A stretch of 8,861 nt of DNA from an uncultured Acidobacteriota bacterium (GTDB lineage Bacteria; Acidobacteriota; Vicinamibacteria; Vicinamibacterales; SCN-69-37), in the NCBI GenBank assembly GCA_937880585.1, contig CALFMR010000440.1, forward strand, positions 1-8,861, read 5' to 3'. The notes below the pieces were generated by a model. That model had not been told where the DNA came from, did no database searches, and saw nothing but the letters and a program-made list of their open reading frames with translations. Positions 6,634-8,861 of the stretch are shown here, one piece after another; the stretch's first letter is position 1, and every line of letters begins with the position of its first letter. Made by a program: the position numbers and the translations under genes.

Positions 6634-7689
6634 ATGATCGGTCCGCGTGTCCGTTTCCCGTCCGTCGGCGGCCGCTGCCTCGTATTGGCCGCGGCGGCGC
6701 TGCTCGCGCGCTGCAGCAGCCATCACGGACCGACCTCGCCCGATCCCGGCGGGCCGCTGGCGATCGCATGTCCCGTCGACCAGACGGTGGACGATCTGAC
6801 GAACGCGCCGGCCATGCCGGTGAACTTCCCCACACCGACGACGACCGGTGGCCAGACGCCGGTGACGATCCAGTGCAACCCGGCGTCGGGGACGAATTTC
6901 GCGCTGGGTCAGACACCGGTGTCGTGCGGCGCGACCGACACGGGCAGCCACTTCGCCACCTGCGCCTTCAACGTCACCGTCGCGCCCGTGCCCATGCTGA
7001 GCGTGACGTCGTTCATGGCCTTCGGCGACAGCCTGACCGAGGGCGAGGTGCAGCCGCAGCAGCATGCGCATCGCGTCATGGCCTACGATCCGGCCGACGG
7101 CTATCCGGCGCAATTGCTGGGGATGCTCCAGGCGCGCTACAAGGCGCAAACCGTCACCCTCAGCAACGAGGGGCTCGGCGGGCAGGACACGTGGGGCGAC
7201 TACGACCGGCTGCTCGCGGCGCTCGATGCCGAGCATCCGCAGGCGCTGCTGCTGCTCGAGGGGATCAACGACCTCGACGGCAACGCGGACTATGACGAGA
7301 TCCCGCACATCATCGACGGCCTGCGCGCCGACGTCCGCGAGTCGAAGGCGCGCGGCGTGCAGTTCGTCCTCGTGAGCACGCTGACGCCCCAGCGCGAGCC
7401 CACGCCGGGCAGCCCCGATCGCCGCAATTTCGTCCAGGATCCGCAGTTGATTCAGGATACGAATGACGAGATCCGCGACATGGCGGCGCAGGAAGGGGCG
7501 ATTCTCGTCGACGGCTACTCGGCGATTGCCGTCGACCCGGCGACGCTCGTTGGCGCCGACGGCCTGCATCTGACCGTGGCCGGCTATCAGGCGCTGGCCA
7601 ATGCGTTTCTCGTCGCCATCGAACAGCACATGGAGCTGCCGCCGCCCGTGCCCTCTCCGCCGGCTGCGTCTTCGGCGAGGCGCCCCTGA
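6634..7689 (+). CDS. Lipoprotein with HYR domain and SGNH/GDSL hydrolase domain, copy 1
   Basis: This is a 351-residue predicted exported esterase-type enzyme. A signal peptide (1-26) has basic residues, a hydrophobic run and then ALLARC with Cys27 as the likely lipidation site; Arg at -1 is unusual for a lipobox. A Pro/Ser/Thr linker leads to an Ig-like HYR domain (about 42-117) with four cysteines (46, 81, 98, 110), GTNFALGQTPVSC and a closing FNVTV strand, all typical of hyalin repeats. The SGNH hydrolase domain (about 121-333) has block I FGDSL with nucleophile Ser133, block II SNEGLGG (177-183), block III EGINDL with Gly210 and Asn212, and block V DGLH with Asp309 and His312, so the catalytic set is complete. 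SGNH lipoproteins typically deacetylate or deacylate glycans or lipids. The ATG at 6634 is preferred over the GTG at 6622 because of the ribosome binding site. It lies 15 nt after the GT-C gene; a close paralog follows. The C-terminal tail (335-351) is Pro/Ser-rich and probably disordered. Confidence 0.87.
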   Translation: MIGPRVRFPSVGGRCLVLAAAALLARCSSHHGPTSPDPGGPLAIACPVDQTVDDLTNAPAMPVNFPTPTTTGGQTPVTIQCNPASGTNFALGQTPVSCGATDTGSHFATCAFNVTVAPVPMLSVTSFMAFGDSLTEGEVQPQQHAHRVMAYDPADGYPAQLLGMLQARYKAQTVTLSNEGLGGQDTWGDYDRLLAALDAEHPQALLLLEGINDLDGNADYDEIPHIIDGLRADVRESKARGVQFVLVSTLTPQREPTPGSPDRRNFVQDPQLIQDTNDEIRDMAAQEGAILVDGYSAIAVDPATLVGADGLHLTVAGYQALANAFLVAIEQHMELPPPVPSPPAASSARRP

Positions 7690-7699
7690 CATCTCGGCC

Positions 7700-8785
7700 A
7701 TGACGTACGGCAAGTCGTCTCGCGCACGCTTCGTCGGCTGGCGCGGCCTGGTCGCGACAGCGGCGGCGGCCCTCGTGGCGAGCTGCGGCAGTCACCACGG
7801 CCCGACATCTCCGGATCATGATCCGCTGGTGATTCTCTGTCCGGTCGGCCAGGCCGTGGATGACCTGACGAACGCACCGACCATGCCGGTCAACTTTCAG
7901 GCGCCGGCGACGACTGGAGGGCAGGCACCGGTCACGGTCGTGTGCAATCCCGCGTCGGGAACGAGCTTCACGCTCGGCCAGACGCCAGTCTCATGTACGG
8001 CAACCGACGCGGCCGGCACCGTGGCGTCGTGCGGGTTTGCCGTGACCGTCGCGCCCGTGCCCATGTTGAGCCTGACCTCGTTCATGGCCTTCGGCGACAG
8101 CTTGACCGAGGGCGAAGTCGAGCCACAGCAGCACGGTTGGCGGCCGTTCGTCACCGATCCCGAGCACGGGTATCCGGCCGTGCTGCTCCAACTCTTGCAG
8201 CAGCGCTACAAGGCGCAGACGATCTCGCTCGCGAACGAAGGCCGCGGCGGCGAGCACGTCGCCGACGGCTATATTCGGCTGCAGGGTGTCCTCGACGCGA
8301 ACACCCCGCAGGTGTTGCTGCTCTTCGAGGGCATCAACGACCTCAACGACACTCGCGACCACGACGAGATCCCGCAGATCGTCGATACCCTCCGCGACGA
8401 CATCCGCGAGGCGATCGCGCACGGCGTCGAGACCGTGTTCGTGAGCACGCTCACGCCGCAACGCGAGCCGACGCCCGGGGCGTCGATCCGGCAGCCGGTC
8501 GACGACCAGTTGATTCGCGATGCGAACGACGAGATCCGCGATATGGCCGCGCGCGAGGGCGCCATCGTCGTCGACGGATACGCGGCGATCGACGTCGACG
8601 TAGCGACGCTCGTCGGCGCGGACGGCTTGCACCTGACCGTGGCCGGCTATCAGGCGCTGGCGAACGCGTTCTTCACGGTGATTCAGCAGAATCTTGAGCT
8701 GCCGGCCGCGCCACCATCTGACACGGCTCCGACGATGCCCGCTGGGCGCGGCGGAGCGCGGGTTCCGGGTTCCCCCTGGCCCTGA
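7700..8785 (+). CDS. Lipoprotein with HYR domain and SGNH/GDSL hydrolase domain, copy 2
   Basis: This 361-residue tandem paralog is about two-thirds identical by eye to the preceding gene across the mature protein. The signal peptide ends in the canonical lipobox LVASC with Cys29. The HYR domain (about 43-118) keeps the four cysteines (47, 82, 99, 111). The hydrolase domain (about 122-334) has FGDSL with Ser134, block II ANEGRGG (178-184), EGINDL with Gly211 and Asn213, and DGLH with Asp308 and His311. The ATG at 7700 is 10 nt after the previous stop. An upstream in-frame ATG at 7601 is rejected because it would overlap copy 1 by 89 nt and put Arg-rich sequence before the signal peptide. Differences from copy 1 concentrate at 144-156, 184-195, 215-221 and 260-270, loops likely to line the substrate pocket, so a different substrate or acyl group is plausible. 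The last 20 residues run into a hairpin and may have been altered by an insertion next door. Confidence 0.87.
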   Translation: MTYGKSSRARFVGWRGLVATAAAALVASCGSHHGPTSPDHDPLVILCPVGQAVDDLTNAPTMPVNFQAPATTGGQAPVTVVCNPASGTSFTLGQTPVSCTATDAAGTVASCGFAVTVAPVPMLSLTSFMAFGDSLTEGEVEPQQHGWRPFVTDPEHGYPAVLLQLLQQRYKAQTISLANEGRGGEHVADGYIRLQGVLDANTPQVLLLFEGINDLNDTRDHDEIPQIVDTLRDDIREAIAHGVETVFVSTLTPQREPTPGASIRQPVDDQLIRDANDEIRDMAAREGAIVVDGYAAIDVDVATLVGADGLHLTVAGYQALANAFFTVIQQNLELPAAPPSDTAPTMPAGRGGARVPGSPWP

Positions 8786-8795
8786 AGGGCCAGGG
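8774..8795 (+). terminator. Perfect hairpin over the last stop codon
   Basis: CCCTGGCCCT (8774-8783) is followed by GA and then AGGGCCAGGG (8786-8795), a perfect 10-bp inverted repeat. Folded, it would be a 9-bp GC-rich stem with a UGAA loop, and the loop holds the TGA stop of the preceding lipoprotein gene. There is no T-run on the plus strand. It could be a transcription-stopping or mRNA-protecting stem, a bidirectional element, or part of the border of the adjacent transposase remnant. Confidence 0.45.
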
Positions 8796-8801
8796 CTCCG
8801 T

Positions 8802-8861
8802 GGAGAGGGCGGCTCGCCACGCCGCGATTTGTTCGGGATAAAGACCTTTGCGGCGGCAATA
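8802..8861 (-). pseudogene. IS3-family OrfA transposase fragment (edge of window)
   Basis: Read on the minus strand from the right edge, the frame gives YCRRKGLYPEQIAAWRAALS. From memory this is very like a conserved stretch of the helix-turn-helix part of IS3-family OrfA proteins (form: YCRRKGLY..QI..WR.AC..AN). In intact members a coiled-coil region continues after this stretch. Here the frame instead runs into the hairpin and low-complexity Arg/Pro/Ala sequence, ending at a TGA inside the lipoprotein gene (8675-8673). The OrfA therefore looks broken at about 8800, with its N-terminal part lying beyond the window. With only 20 recognisable residues the call is tentative. A domesticated or unrelated helix-turn-helix protein is the main alternative. 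Confidence 0.5.

Larger units (their letters stand above)
6634..8785 (+). repeat. Tandem gene duplication (two HYR-SGNH units)
   Basis: The genes at 6634-7689 and 7700-8785 align along their whole mature length, with long shared DNA and protein blocks around the linker (SHHGPTSPD), the HYR core (CNPASGT), the nucleophile (SFMAFGDSLTEGEV), STLTPQREPTPG and VGADGLHLTVAGYQALANAF. Third-position differences are frequent between the copies even in identical protein blocks, so the duplication is old rather than a recent amplification or assembly artefact. Confidence 0.85.

Noticed and set aside
7601..7699. Upstream extension of the second lipoprotein to an ATG at 7601
   Set aside because: It would overlap the first lipoprotein gene and place an Arg-rich segment ahead of a normal lipoprotein signal peptide.
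5515..7713. A 732-codon open frame on the minus strand
   Set aside because: It lies antisense to the GT-C gene and the first lipoprotein, both of which show clear family motifs. Its translation is Arg/Asp/His/Val-rich low complexity, typical of a shadow frame in GC-rich DNA.
1..8861. CRISPR arrays, tRNA or rRNA genes
   Set aside because: No regularly spaced short direct repeats, no cloverleaf with a TTCGANNC-type arm and no rRNA-like conserved stretch were seen on reading either strand.

Overview
The window looks like a GC-rich (roughly two-thirds G+C by eye) bacterial chromosome segment. The best taxonomic clue is a PadR-type regulator fused head-to-tail (stop and start codons abut) to a very long two-domain FtsX/MacB-like permease with no ATPase beside it. 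This is the ADOP (acidobacterial duplicated orphan permease) arrangement, which is highly amplified in Acidobacteriota, so I infer an acidobacterium, perhaps of the Vicinamibacteria type. That assignment is inference.

Layout. (1) Positions 1-637, minus strand: the N-terminal 212 codons of a radical SAM protein that runs off the left edge, with a good sigma70-like promoter in the divergent intergenic region. (2) 804-3967, plus strand: a promoter overlapped by interlocking inverted repeats, then padR and the ADOP permease as a two-gene operon. (3) 3968-4184: an intergenic stretch with a weak hairpin, a plausible promoter and a GC-rich leader repeat. (4) 4185-6618: a short soluble family 2 glycosyltransferase of the polyprenyl/dolichyl-phosphate sugar synthase type, followed 7 nt later by a GT-C membrane glycosyltransferase of the ArnT/PMT kind. 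(5) 6634-8785: two tandem paralogous lipoproteins, each built as lipobox + HYR (hyalin repeat) Ig-like domain + SGNH/GDSL hydrolase. (6) 8774-8861: a perfect hairpin spanning the last stop codon and, on the minus strand at the right edge, a piece that reads like an IS3-family OrfA transposase.

How they may work together. The GT2/GT-C pair is the classical two-step logic for extracytoplasmic glycosylation: a cytoplasmic enzyme charges a polyprenyl phosphate with a sugar, and the membrane enzyme transfers it outside. The two lipid-anchored SGNH hydrolases lie 15 and 10 nt downstream in the same direction. All four genes (4185-8785) could be one transcription unit for making and trimming (for example O-deacylating) a surface glycan or glycoprotein. 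No member of this proposed four-gene set is individually proven here; the grouping rests on spacing and family logic. The HYR-SGNH tandem pair is the least ordinary element of the window.
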